Assembly: GCA_002633025.1 (NCBI GenBank)
Contig: NMRB01000596.1
Location: 242,781-306,780 of the forward strand
Origin: Notospermus geniculatus
Lineage: Eukaryota > Nemertea > Pilidiophora > Heteronemertea > Lineidae
Length of the DNA stretch: 64,000 bases
Direction: 5' to 3'
Shown: positions 11,701 to 23,079 of the stretch, piece by piece
How the letters are laid out: every line of letters starts with the position of its first letter
Numbering within the stretch: position 1 is the stretch's first letter
The notes under the pieces: generated by a model
Seen by the model: only the letters and a program-made list of their open reading frames with translations
What the model was told of the DNA's origin: nothing
The model's database searches: none
Program-made: the position numbers and the translations under genes

Positions 11701-14700
11701 TTTTTCTGTCGTAGACAGAACAAGGAATAGAATACTGTGTTAAAGCTTAACAAGCGTTTCAACATTTGTTCCACAGTGGCGGGGCCAAAAGGTTAAGTAT
11801 TGTGCAGGAACTCATCCCAGCCCTCTCTGCTGTATAATCGGCTTTTGAAGAACGCTGTGGAAGTTATATTCCCTTCAGCGATTCGGCGAGAAGTAATTAT
11901 GGTGGAATGGCAATTCCATTGAAAATTGCTCAAGATTAGAAGCCCTTTCCTTTCAGGATGAAGCCGGGGTTGCTGCCTATAAAACAGTGGAACTTGATGA
12001 AAGTCTTGGTGGGGCTCCAGTGCAACACAGAGAAGTAAGAGTGTTGTAGCCAAATCTTGAAGTCATCTCCACTTGTGTCTCTGATCGATTGTGGATAAAA
12101 CGAAATAAGGATATTGTCAGACATTCCTATTACCACTTGACAACCTCTCTTCACTTAAAAGCATCGCTAGTATACAGCATACTTGAATATATGGAGGAAT
12201 TAACACATGCAGGCTAAGCAAGTATAACGTTACATGTAGATTGAAAGCTCTACTTGATCCAGTGTCAATTTCCGATTTCAGGTCCAAGATCATGAGTCAA
12301 GTAAATTCGTTTCTTACTTCAAAAAGGGAATCAGGTAGGCATGAAGGCACATCCTGAAATTATCAAGTATATCATTTTCTTAGCTATCGTTCCCTGGCCT
12401 TCGTCCCCACCCATCGTAGGGGACGAGGGCGAAGTGCCTTCGATAACCTTTGGATGAAGAAGTCATTGGGAAAGATAGAATGCTTGGCGTTTCATGATGC
12501 TGATCATGTTTGATCTTGCCAGAAAATGCCCATTGACATAAGCAATGTTCATTGTTGTGGTAGACAAGCTACTTTGTGGAAAAGAGCCTTGACCAATATC
12601 ATGAACTGTTATAGAGCACCCGTTCCTTTCTTGCAGTTACTTAGAAGGTGGTATCGATTCTGGCTTCAAGAAAATCGACCGCAACAGATATGACAAGCGT
12701 CTTCTACAGCTGAAAGGACGGAGAACAGTCCGAACTCGACAGGTACAGCTTGGCTTTGTGATGAGGTGGCTTGCGGTTCAGTCGACTTCCCCAGTCTTGT
12801 GAAGCCAATGCACTTGACTAATCGATTGATCTATATTCGATGAAGCTGCCTTTCCGAGTTGCTTACCAAGATCAGATACATTCATGTTTTCTTGTTTGTC
12901 AAGTGCATGTATCTATCGAACTGTTTCGTTATTTAAGGAATTCCTTCCATATCCCTTTTTAACTCACCACTGACAGGAATGAGTATGTTATGCGTTTTTC
13001 TTTATTCTTGTAGGTCGAGCTTTCCTACCATTCTCTGAACCGTGGAGATGTATTCATCCTAGACTGTGGCCTTCAGCTCTTTGCCTGGTTTGGTCCGGAG
13101 AGTAGTCGAGTTGAACGAATGAAGGTAAGCAATCACGAACCACACGTAATCGACTTTGACTTGTGAAATCTCACTCGGTAGACAAAGAAGAAACTGCGGT
13201 TGTATTCATTTTCGTGCATACGCACCAAATCAAGTGGCTTTTATCGAAAGCAAGACTTAATGTACAGTGAGTTGCACTCTCTTTTGCAGGGGTTGGAGGT
13301 CGCCAGGCAAATTCGTGATGATCAAAGAGGGGGCAGGGCAGAAATCGTTGTAGTAGGTGAGCAATTTCCCTCATAGACCCCTTGCGCTTATCAGCCCAGG
13401 GTGTCAACATTAACCTCGCCCTAGGGGGCCTAATGCATTTGTACAGTTGGCTCCTGTGCTTACCGTCGGCACAATGCACTAGGCCCAAGGTTTGTTTACA
13501 CCTTCTGGCTGTAATGGCCGACTTGCGCAAGTGGTCTATTCAGTAACAGTGTCATCGCCTTCTGTCCGTGATGGTGCGATGCAAAGGTGTGTCCGACTCT
13601 CAAAAGGAGGGAAGGAATGGTCGAAAGACCCATCAACCTAACAATACGTAATGGTTCTCCTTTTTTTCTGCAGAACCCGAGTTTGCCACAACCCATCGCC
13701 AGTTCTTCGATGCCCTAGGTACTGATATCGAGAAAGAAAGAATCACAATTAAACCAGCATCTGAAGGTGGTGACGATGTTGACTTTGAAAGGCAGTGTGC
13801 TGCAGAAACAAAACTACACAGGTAATTCATCTCTTCGCAAAGTGCTTGTAGAAAAAACTGCAGATATCAAGATCTTTCCTTTACCATTTCCAAGATTTAG
13901 TGTCGGTGTGTGAGACCAGTTGTGATGGCACCTTGACTGCTGTTGAGATCGGTGGACGACGGCACTTGTCGTGTGAACGCTAATTCGGTTCTATTTAGCT
14001 AGGTTGTTTTCCTTTGCAGAGTCTGTGACTCAAGCGGACAAACAGAGATTCATACTATTGACAAGAAGGTGTACACCCAGCAGGATCTGGATACAGAGGT
14101 GGGGGCCAAGAAATCATCCTCCTACAGAAGGGGTTTTTACCTCGCTCCTCTTCATCCACTCGCACAAACTTTGCATGCAAGCGTATGAAGAGGAGCGAGA
14201 GCAAAGCCCTGCTATGGGAGGATGTCCTCTCTTGAAAGGAACTGTTCTACTGCCAGAACACGTCGCTTTCTCGGCAGTTGAAGAGTATAACCGACAGTGA
14301 TTCACTTCACCAACGGTAAATTCGTCGTATTTCATTGCCCAAGCTCCATTTTAGAAAGTGCTCTCTCCTCTTTGCAGGACTGCTTCATTCTCGAGGCGGG
14401 GAAGAGCGGCATTTTTGTCTGGGTCGGAAGAGGATGTACGGACAATGAGAAGAAAAGTGCATGGAAGTTGGCCTTGGTAAGTTCGGAGGCCTTGGTTCGG
14501 AGGGAAGTATCCCTTGCAGAGTTTGAACGAGGCCCCCTTAGCCGAGATTCGGACAAATGCACCAGATACCTCCTTTGCTGTGGTATATACCTGTTCGTTT
14601 CTGACAGTCCTGATACATTTGCAGGATTTTCTTGACTCAAAAGGATATGCCAAGTGGACCCAGTGTACGAGAGTCGTTGAAGACGGAGAGACACCGTTGT

Positions 14701-17700
14701 TCAAGCAATGCTTCAAGAACTGGAAGGATAAGAATGCACAGGAGGGCTTCGGCAAAGTCTACAACGTTGGATCCATAGCAAGTAAGAATGATGATGATTA
14801 TGGGTGTACAATGTATCAGAAATCTGTTTCACGAGGTGATCTCTTCCACTTCTTTGTCAACTGACTTTATCACCACAGCATCGTTTTTTTCAGAGGTTGA
14901 ACAAGAGAAATTCGACGTGACGGTCCTACATACCAAGAAGGAGAAGGAGGCTGCCTTTATGCCTGATGATGGACAGGGCCTAGTACAGGTTAGTGATATA
15001 CCGGTACAATCACTAGGAGAGCCTCATCTGTCAACACGTAACCGGAATACAGCACGCGTCGATTTCAGACGTACAGAAAGTCAACAGTTATATTTACAAT
15101 TAAATTTTCAATCCTAATCAGGCCTGAGTTACAGTTCGTGAATTCTTACAGATATGGCGTATTGAAGATTTCCAATTAAGCGAGATTCCAGATGATATGT
15201 ATGGTATATTCTTTGGTGGAGACAGTTACGTCGTCTTGTATTCCTACTTCAAGAAGGGCAGGAAGAACCCAGTGATCTACATCTGGCAGGTGAGTACTCT
15301 GTTTCTACGTCCAAAAGCTTTCGTATTGTCGGCCATCCTGTGTCCTTCGTGAAGGCCCTCCCGACTGGAGTCAGGCAGGCCTTCTCGTGTTGCGATCACC
15401 GATGTGCAAATTTCATTGCTGAAATGATAAATTCAAATGTTGTTAACGGAACATCATTTTAGCAAGAGCATTGCTTCATAAGGCGAGACTTTTTTTATAC
15501 CTTGGTTAGCGTGCTTTTTTATCCAAGGACATCCATAGGCGGTCGGAAAAAAAATAAAAATAAAATTTTATTTTCAGCTTTCACAGAAACCTTCTCTAGG
15601 AGCAGCAGAAAGGAGGGAAAAATAAAAATAAAAGTTTATTTCAAGATAAAGTAACCTTGCCTCCAACTTATTACCCCAAATCATTGACATTGATTTGCCA
15701 GTATGCTTGTTTGGCATTGTGCAGGTTGTGTAGTATTCTGATGGAGGATGTTGTAATCCTCCCTAGCGTTCCTCAGCTTGCAGAAGTATTTGCCCTCTTC
15801 TGCACAGTTTTGCATCCACGGCCATGACGGCGGCGGGCGGGAAAAAAATAAAGAAAAAATTTTTTTTTTATTCCGATTTTCAGCGATTTCGAGTGCGGCG
15901 GGCACGCTAAATGGCCGAAAATAAAATTTTATTTTTATTTTTTTTTCGGGAATTCACGGAGCGGCGGGCACGCTAACCAAGGTATAAAAAAAGTCTCGCC
16001 TAAGACATGATGCATGAAATACTCATCTTATCTTTGGTCTCTCCTCTTTCAGGGAACAATGAGTTCAAAGGATGAAAAAGCAGCTGCTGCAATGTTGGGG
16101 CAAGAGATGTATGTGAAGGAATTTGACGGAATGGCCGAAATGGTGGGTTCGATATTATACACATTTTATTTTGCGTGGATTCCTTCAGTTCGGTTCAGAT
16201 TGATGAGGCTATTCTGATGTTATCTCTAATTGTCTTTCTTTTCAGTTCATGGCTCCACAGAACAAAGAACCCGAACATTTCCTGAAGATCTTTAAAGGTA
16301 AAATGATGGTGTTTAAAGGAGGGACTGCCAGTGGGTTCAAGAATCGGAATGAGTTGGAACAAGAGGACAAGGATGAAAATATGTTGTTCCAGGTCCGAGG
16401 GACGAATTCGTTTAACACGAGAGCTGTCCAGGTTGGTGTCATACTTGCGATACGTTGAAGACATACGGTATATACATGTACACTTTGCCACTTTGCAATA
16501 GTTTTTGGCCTGCCTGAGCTGGTAACTCTATGCTGCCGTGGATCCTGAGAAGACTCACCGATGAACAGCAATTTGATGAAAAAAATGACTTATTTTTGTT
16601 ATCTTTCAGGTGCTTTGCCATGGACTCTCTCTTAACTCGAATGACGTTTTCATCCTCAAGTCTGGTGAGAAACAGAAGACATTCATATGGATTGGAACGG
16701 TAAGATTGAGATCAATGTACAACTTCCCTTAAGGGAAAGCCCCACTGTATTGAATCTGAAAAACGCAAATCGTCGCCGCGATTCTTGACGACGTCACGAC
16801 GTCAGCGTAGTGTAAAAATGTACTGCGCTCTATCTCAATGCATTAGAGCTCCCCTACGCAGTTTTTTCACTCTCTGTTGAAAACTAGGCCTTGGTTATTA
16901 AAAGTAAGTACCAGGCAAGCATTTTGGAGACCTTCACGAGGCCCTGAGACTTCAACCTCCACTCTCCTAACATTTTGAAAATACTGTAAAATTCAATACT
17001 GTGGGGCTTTAATATTTCTTTTGCTCCGTCTAAAATCCTACATTCCTAACGTGCACCTATACATGTAGGTGGAACGTTATGTACATGTAGGCCTACATAG
17101 GGTTTCCAAATGGACAAGTAAGATGTAAACATAATAGGCAAACACTGACTGTCGTTCACATAACTTGTTCTTTTCAGGGTGCGAATGCAGAAGAAAAGGA
17201 AATGTCAGTGGATGTCGCCAGAGGTCTCAGCAACGGAAAGTAAGTTGACAACCGGGGTGCCCTGTACGATGAGGCAGAGAGTAGATCCAAGAACACTACT
17301 GGTTGGATCTCGAAGAAGAAGCCGTACAATAAGAGATACATTTGGATACAGTCTGGAATACCAAGTCTTGTGTTTTATTGTTTTTCGGTAACAACAAAAA
17401 AGCTAGATCCACGGCACACACATGAATAAACCCCAACCAGATTGACCACAGTCGTATAACGCATGGCAAATAATCAGACCTAATTTGGTTTTCTGGGCAT
17501 GTTCGTCCTTCTGCACATACGTGACCCATGTATGTTCCTAATGTTGTTTTCGATTTATACCTCTTTTTCAAAGTCAGTGTTACTTGACTAAACAAATCCA
17601 GTACATAATGATTCAAGGATACCTTTTACAGACAAGTGGTGAAGCTAGAGGAAGGCTCAGAAGTCAAAGATTTCTGGGATGTCTTAGGAGGGAAAGCAGC

Positions 17701-18942
17701 CTATGCAGCAGGAAAACGACTAAAGAATAGCAGTAATGACTCTCTGGCTCGTCTCTTCCATGTGTCTAATGCTTCTGGCAAGATAATGATAGAGGAAGTG
17801 CTGGACTTCGCCCAAGAGGTTGGTCTTCTTCGGATATACAGTTTATGCTCGGTCTACATCGTTTCAGCTACATGGCAACGAAAATTCGCCACCGCCATTT
17901 GTTTTCTTTTCGATCTGATGCACATCAAATGTACACACAAGCAGACTTCACACATTCTATGGCGTAGTCTAAAGTTTTCTTTGTCTACTTATTTATTTCA
18001 GGATCTTAATCAAAATGACGTAATGGTTCTTGATGCCATTGATCAAATATTCGTCTGGGTTGGAAGAGGTGCGAGAGACTTTGAGAAGAAGGAAGCTCTG
18101 CAAGCAGCGATCGTGAGTTCATGTCCTGTTGTTCATCATGTTGTGTTCTAGTGTTGCTACCATTACTTCGCATTTCGAATCAAATGCTTATCTACGTGAT
18201 AAAATCTGGCACCATGACATTTCCTCTTTTTCTAGGAGTACCTTGGATCTGACCCTACAGGCCGAACCGAGACCAACACCGATCTCCTCCACGTCAAGCA
18301 GGGCCACGAACCTCTGGACTTCACTGTCCACTTCCTGGCTTGGGACTCGAAGAAGTTCGAAGCTATGGAGCAGACGATTGACAATGGTCGCACTGCATCT
18401 TCACCCACCAGTGTGGATAGTCCCACGTATGATCCAACCACCGTCAGAGAGGTACGTGATCCAATAATCTCCGGCTTTGTATTTCTTGGCCAAAATTTCT
18501 TCAATACTTTTCTCATTTTCAGGAGCTGGCAAAATACAATGCGAAGCATCCGTATTCGAGGCTGACCGACACTTCACAACCTCTCCCAGAGGGCGTTGAT
18601 GAGTTGAAGAAAGAGGTGAGCTTCTGTGAACAATTTGATTCGACGTTATCAAGTAGGCCTATATCGCCTAGCAAATTTCTTCTCTCTAACAAAAGGTGAA
18701 GTTGGTGAGTTGGCATCAATATCTACATCTTGTCAACAAATGACAGCTGATTTTACTCTTCTGAGGTAGGCCTACATGTATTTCGTTGGCAAATGATGAT
18801 ATATTTTTCTTTTCGTTTGTTTGTTTAGTACTTCCTCAGTGACGAAGAATTCCAGGCCATCTTCAATATGTCAAAGGACCAGTTTTATGAGCTGAAACCC
18901 TGGAAACAGACCATGCTAAAGAAACAGAAGCGACTGTTTTGA
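8754..18942 (+). CDS. VIL1: Villin, copy A (23 coding exons, 831 aa)
   Basis: Exons: 8754-8822, 11229-11303, 11598-11669, 11957-12034, 12282-12334, 12637-12742, 13014-13124, 13290-13356, 13674-13821, 14020-14098, 14378-14476, 14625-14781, 14894-14988, 15152-15289, 16053-16142, 16246-16431, 16610-16699, 17178-17239, 17632-17818, 18002-18112, 18236-18451, 18523-18615, 18829-18942. All are GT-AG and in phase without a frameshift. Six gelsolin-type repeats are visible: the first opens with PGLEIWRIE (residue 15 on), the fourth with IWRIEDF (404), and F-V-W-V-G-R-G recurs in repeats 3 and 6. Residues 764-831 are a villin headpiece ending KKQKRLF, the F-actin-binding tail. The length equals vertebrate villins. 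Role: Ca2+-regulated actin bundling, capping and severing in microvilli. A co-orthologue of VIL1/AVIL/VILL is likely. An acceptor-like CAG just before the ATG suggests a 5' UTR exon upstream. The exon-10 donor (GTGGGG) is weak. Confidence 0.93.
9274..9609 (-). CDS. Candidate nested antisense ORF with signal peptide (villin A intron 1)
   Basis: A 111-codon frame inside the 2.4-kb first intron starts [20 protein letters not shown], a good signal-peptide shape with a cleavage-like ALA-T site. The rest has no recognised domain and only a few cysteines. In copy B (about 26915-27110) the leader is shifted relative to the ATG and a stop follows the LFLKN codons, so the frame is not conserved. It may be the first exon of a small secreted-protein gene, a decayed gene, or chance. 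Confidence 0.2.
   Translation of the reverse strand: MGRYIVLLLFTVAQALATPVCQEVLLFDGSRVSKTGSFDLLLKRETEVATGKMAAQLFLKNRKIALHAIEFVLVLDHTSHITTQSCLLDYKQQKCLEREGHQLLASDTIDW
10544..10829. mobile_element. MITE in villin A intron 1
   Basis: AGCTGTGTTCACACTG at the left is inverted at the right as CAGTGTGCATGAACGCAGCT. The interior is a run of AAACGTTTT/AAAACGGTTT motifs in both orientations. Copy B (about 28040) lacks it, so it is a copy-specific insertion of 286 bp. Confidence 0.75.
13374..13538. mobile_element. Small MITE in villin A intron 8
   Basis: The ends TAGACCCCTTGCGC and GCGCAAGTGGTCTA are inverted copies with one mismatch. Copy B reads straight through the site. No clear target duplication remains. 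Confidence 0.65.
15482..16000. mobile_element. PIF/Harbinger-like MITE in villin A intron 14
   Basis: About 35 bp of terminal inverted repeat starts GGCGAGACTTTTTTTATACC. Both ends are flanked by TAA (15479-15481, 16001-16003), the 3-bp target typical of PIF/Harbinger. Copy B has an empty site with AAA at that point. The inside is A/T-rich with repeated GCGGCGGGCACGCTAA. Confidence 0.8.
16733..17008. mobile_element. MITE with TTAA target in villin A intron 17
   Basis: Inverted ends (GCCCCACTGTATTGAAT / ATTCAATACTGTGGGGC) lie between TTAA at 16729-16732 and 17009-17012. Copy B has a single TTAA and no insert. A piggyBac- or Kolobok-type origin is suggested by the target only. Confidence 0.7.
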
Positions 18943-19289
18943 AAAGTGATGCAACTACCAAATTTTAAGATGTGATTTGACTTGGTGCTGTGGCTCTCTT
19001 GTAACAAGCAAGGAGGGTCTGTACAGCCTTCTTCCACTCGCCGTCTGAGGGCATCATCTTCCAGCAATGAATTGGTATTATTCCTAAGTTTTGACCTTAT
19101 AGACAGCTCAATTGCAGTTGATCGATGATCCAAGTGCTCCCAATACGCCTCCTCATAACACTTCAGATGAAGTCCCCGAGCATCTGAACATCTGACACAC
19201 GGGTGTATCGGATTAGGCTTTGACCCTTTCCACTGCCTTCGCCTTCCCCTGCAGTTTGAAGGCCTCTCAGAGTCGTGGGTCATTTCTAA

Positions 19290-19481
19290 AGCCTAGTTCA
19301 TACTTCGACGCACGGCCATCGGCGTCCGACGCGCGATCAAAATCTGAACGCCGACATAATGCGCAACCACGTGACTCAATTAGATTAGTACATCTCGTAC
19401 CTACAGTTATGTCGGCGTACAGAGATTTTGATCGCACAGCGGACACCGATGGTCGTGCGTCGAAGTATGAACAGCTAGGCT
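19290..19481. mobile_element. MITE, family AGCCTAGTTCATACTTCGAC
   Basis: Long inverted arms start AGCCTAGTTCATACTTCGAC and include GGCCATCGGCGTCCG. TAA lies before and TTA after the element. The same family occurs at 35748-36062 (same locus in copy 2, with a nested insert) and at 41114-41359. Confidence 0.75.
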
Positions 19482-19746
19482 TTACGCGAGGTTTAGATCT
19501 ATGCATTGAACAACAGGTTGATTGGAAATCAACATGATTATACCCTATAGGCCTACATGTATCTACTTTCCTCTTCGCATTTCTCTTCCATATTTTTCAA
19601 TTCCTCACATATCTACACATTTATCTTGATCTACTTTTTAACTCTTCTTAGCACCGTCAACAACTAGGGCGGTATTTTCAATCAGTCTACGTACATGTAC
19701 ATGACGTATGTATAAAATTGTTTGAAACATTTGTTTAAACATTGTA

Positions 19747-19888
19747 TCCAAGGTACAAAAGCGAGTCTTTTCTAGAGTACAAAAGTGAGTCTTTTCTAGA
19801 GTTTCAGATTGTAAAGTTCCACTTGAAAAAGACCCCGGTTGGGGTCGAAAATTCGTGAATTCTGGAGATTGACTTCTTGTTTATTATC
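19747..19888. mobile_element. Short retroposon-like insert with 14-bp target duplication
   Basis: GTTTAAACATTGTA flanks the insert at 19733-19746 and 19889-19902; copy 2 (about 36778-36792) carries it once, uninterrupted. The insert holds a 26-bp direct duplication and a stem-loop, GACCCCGGTTGGGGTC, followed at once by GAAA. It has no poly(A). A long variable target duplication and this stem plus GAAA are seen in ends of Penelope-like retroelements that carry hammerhead ribozymes, but the CUGANGA box is not intact here. Confidence 0.55.
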
Positions 19889-19974
19889 GTTTAAACATTG
19901 TACATATACATAACAATACAGTTAGGCCTATCATAGTACCATGCCTCTCCTGAGGGCTGTATATAGTCATGGTA

Positions 19975-20237
19975 AAGTGCTTTTCAGAATGTCCAGTCAT
20001 TTTTGCACTCATTTGACCTTGCAATGGAACCTAACCACAAGCCACAAATTGACCAGTTACGTGTGCATGCCAATAAACGGCTGACCGACTTCTAATAGGA
20101 CCTTGTTGAGGTGTATACTCCGATTCCAGATAATCATGCAATCATGCACACTTAACTGGCCCATTTGTGGTTTGTGGTTAGGTTCCATTGCAAGGTAAAA
20201 TGAGTGCAAAAATGACTGGACATTCTGAAAAGCACTT
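19975..20237. mobile_element. MITE with about 75-bp inverted repeats, TA target
   Basis: Arms begin AAGTGCTTTTCAGAATGTCC and run about 75 bp nearly perfectly. TA flanks both ends, as in Tc1/mariner-type elements. It is present at the same place in copy 2 (36865-37127). Confidence 0.8.
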
Positions 20238-21584
20238 TATAACGCGAGTGATTTTCAAAGAAACCGCATGGTTCACCATGCATGTAACACGTCTTTCTTT
20301 GTCAGAGTGGTGTTGGCGCACTAGCACCACGGGCCACCGACTACTAACCGAAAAAGTCCTGGCTCACCCTTCAAACTCATGCTGATGTTGTACATTACCT
20401 TCTCTATACGACTGTAGCATGGTAGAGGTGTTTTGCATTCTTATACCTATTAAATATCTTTTATCTCCAGTCAGCCATGTCTTTTTGCTCTATCTTCTTC
20501 GACACTATTATCCCTGATCGCGAGTTCGGCGTGGTTTTTTCGATACTGTGGCCTTTTCGAAACTAAAACTGGTAAGTACATGTAGATATATCAGCCACCC
20601 ATTTTTAGTGGAAATCTAATTCCCGTGCCGGCCTAATTCAAAGACATTCGAATCAGTATCGCCATCTGCACGTTAACTGCGTCAAGTGTTAACACTCTTC
20701 TCAATAAATACCAAACGCCAATTTGCAAATCGTGGTTCGATAATTTACGTGCAATGACATGTGCATTATCCAAAAACCAAGTACATGTACGACGTCATTG
20801 TCAAAACTGTTACAGTAGGTATTATCACGTTCAACCGATGTTAGTGTAGGCCTAACTAGGTAACATGAGGAAACGCGTGAGACTATGTTACATGCATTCC
20901 ACAGTTGAAGCCAATCGAAAGTAAAGTTAGTGACAAGACAAATTTGCATGCATTTGTCAAACAAAGTCGCACTGATTTACATGCATTTGTAACACACAGT
21001 CACACTGATTATAATATTGGTCACGACGTTGAAAGTTTCATATATGTAGCCCATATGTACAGAACCTCATTCATATGTTGACAAACATGGGTGAAATATA
21101 CAATCATAACAACAAAAATAACAACACTATGCAGCTTTTGGTAACCTATACAAGCCCTCGGTATTTTAAAATGTCCCGACTGTCTGACCACATGTGACGT
21201 TTATCCGAGTTTGATGATTGTTTTGAAACTTACTGAAGAAATCATTTCACGCCCAATGCTCAATATCCTTCGAATTCATACAAATATAACGAGAATATCT
21301 GATGATGTCCTGTGGCCATGTTCAACAAGAATTATCGGAATGAATCAAGTACATGTATGATGCGCTGGTTACCATTTCAATAAAGTGCATGTTGTACGCC
21401 CGGGGGCATTTACTGGAAACCAACGAGTTTATTTAACTCAGAAATCCAACTTAACTGTGGCAGTTTTATTACTATCGAGATTGTGCTGGTTCTTTTGATG
21501 ATATTCCGTGCATTGCTCTCAGTAGAAAAAGAGCGATATTTTTTGCTTTGGCGACTTCCGATGAACGAGATAAAGCAGACGAAT
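20238..21584. other. No gene seen
   Basis: Conserved between the two blocks but without open frames that show a family, splice-site pairs or repeats beyond TACATGTA-type octamers. Confidence 0.5.
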
Positions 21585-21768
21585 GGGACCGAAACTTGGT
21601 GTCGTGGGTCATCTGACCTAGGGGTATATATGTACCAAGTTTCAGATCAATAGCTCCAGCGGTTACGAAACATGCCCTGCTAACGGACAACGACGGACGA
21701 CGACGACGACGACGGACGACGGACGCTGCACCATCGTAATAGCTCACCCCAGTGAGCTAAAAATCGTC
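21585..21768. repeat. Interspersed repeat fragment with GACGGACGAC microsatellite
   Basis: Text running from ACCAAGTTTCAGATCAATAG to a GAC-rich array and ending TAGCTCACCCCAGTGAGCTA reads like the tail of a common interspersed repeat of marine invertebrates. It lies at the junction between the two large blocks and is absent after copy 2. Confidence 0.5.
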
Positions 21769-22005
21769 GCTCCATGTGCGAGGACGCGGGAGCCCAGTGT
21801 CGTTTTCGTTTCCAACCTCCGCGAGAACCGCGAATACAACCAAAGACACCGGATGGTGAAGTGAAGACGACGTCTGTCACACACAAGCAGAAGTTAACAG
21901 TACAAAATAAATTTGTACAGTAGTAGTACGTTCCAAAGCACTGAGACAATCACTGCTACATTTACATGTACGTATGTCCGTTTGCATAAAGTGAATATAT
22001 ATACA

Positions 22006-23079
22006 TTAGTTGACCAGATTGGCCGAAGATGAAGATTTGGACTTCAAGGTTACATATTTTCCTGCTCCTGGCTTTCTACCTTGCTTCTCCGAGCTCGATG
22101 GCGGAAGAGGCCAATGGAGGTGAGAGAGTGCCCTGGGTCGGGTCATGCTGGGGGACGGAAGAGGCCAATGGAGGTGAGAGAGAGCCCTGGGTCGGGAGCC
22201 CTGGGTCGGGTCATGCTGGGGGACGGAAGAGGCCAATGGAGGTGAGAGAGTGCCCTGGGTCGGGTCATGCTGGGGGACGGAAGAGACCAATGGAGGTTCA
22301 GGGGCGGAAGAGGCCAGTGAACATGAGAGAATGCCCTGAATCGGGTCATGATCTAGTAAAGCGCTCGCCTGCCAACCACCACTGACTTCGAAAGACATAT
22401 CGACGACCTTACAGTCTCCGATAATGAGATCCTTCGTCGAGACGAAAGCGTCTATCATGCGGTCCTTCCTTCGTTTCGATGGTGTGTACATGTGATACAC
22501 AAGGTCAGGATCACGAGGCCATTTAGGAATCCCAATATTGAAATCACCACCAACAATTAATGGCAACATTCCACCATCCTTTCCAGAAAATTTCTCCATT
22601 TTCCGAATTTCTTTAACAACAACGAATAATTCCTTCAAGAATTTGATTTTGTTTTGATCTGTTAATCTTAGGTGCTGTCCATGCCAGGATAAGGCGATCA
22701 TATCCAGACTAGGAACACCTTTAGATGTAAACCGGACCACTCGGACTCGTCCGAGAAACTGGAATTCGGAAGAAATTTTCTGTTGTCTAGTTAGCCTGTT
22801 GATGAGCGTTGCTATGTCTGTGTCCTGAGTGTAATCTTTGTGTAAGAATTCATTCACATTAAAAATGACTCCGGCTTCAGAAGTCCCTAGCTTGAGGTAT
22901 AAATCACCGTCAAGTTCCTCTGCAAATGGACCAGTGCATTCTTGCACAAAGATGATGCTTGGTTTGAGGTCGTCGACAATCTTTTTGAAGGCCTCTTGTC
23001 GTTCGGCTGCAGGCGAACCTCGAGGTGGAGGTCCAGTGTTTATAAGAAGAATCGTGTAACCGTTCATAGCTTGTGCCAT
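22006..23079 (-). CDS. Endonuclease/exonuclease/phosphatase-like protein, copy B
   Basis: Intronless 357-residue frame. The first about 250 residues align with copy A and keep all motifs: N14 in LLINTG, E48 region QECTG, SWHG, GGDFNI, RMIDAF and, unlike copy A, the full D-H-D-P-I end motif. The protein would be a metal-dependent phosphodiesterase of unknown substrate, with no signal peptide. From the H-D-P codons onward the gene has turned into a GC-rich minisatellite of about 50-60-bp units (roughly 22110-22330). The protein repeats Q-H-D-P-T-Q-G twice, then the same DNA is read in another frame (SHLHWPLPSPSMTRPRAL). The two copies differ at about 35 positions in the shared part, far more than the neighbouring villins. 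It is head-to-head with villin B. Confidence 0.7.
   Translation of the reverse strand: MAQAMNGYTILLINTGPPPRGSPAAERQEAFKKIVDDLKPSIIFVQECTGPFAEELDGDLYLKLGTSEAGVIFNVNEFLHKDYTQDTDIATLINRLTRQQKISSEFQFLGRVRVVRFTSKGVPSLDMIALSWHGQHLRLTDQNKIKFLKELFVVVKEIRKMEKFSGKDGGMLPLIVGGDFNIGIPKWPRDPDLVYHMYTPSKRRKDRMIDAFVSTKDLIIGDCKVVDMSFEVSGGWQASALLDHDPIQGILSCSLASSAPEPPLVSSVPQHDPTQGTLSPPLASSVPQHDPTQGSRPRALSHLHWPLPSPSMTRPRALSHLHWPLPPSSSEKQGRKPGAGKYVTLKSKSSSSANLVN

Larger units (their letters stand above)
4990..21578. repeat. Large duplicated block, copy 1 (endonuclease + villin)
   Basis: This block matches 22321-38565 in the same orientation through genes, introns and intergenic DNA. The match begins inside the endonuclease frame, near the HDP codons, and ends near AGATAAAGCAGAC. 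Differences are scattered substitutions plus clean transposon insertions: copy 1 alone has those at 6031-6475, 10544-10829, 13374-13538, 15482-16000, 16733-17008 and 19747-19888. Confidence 0.9.
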
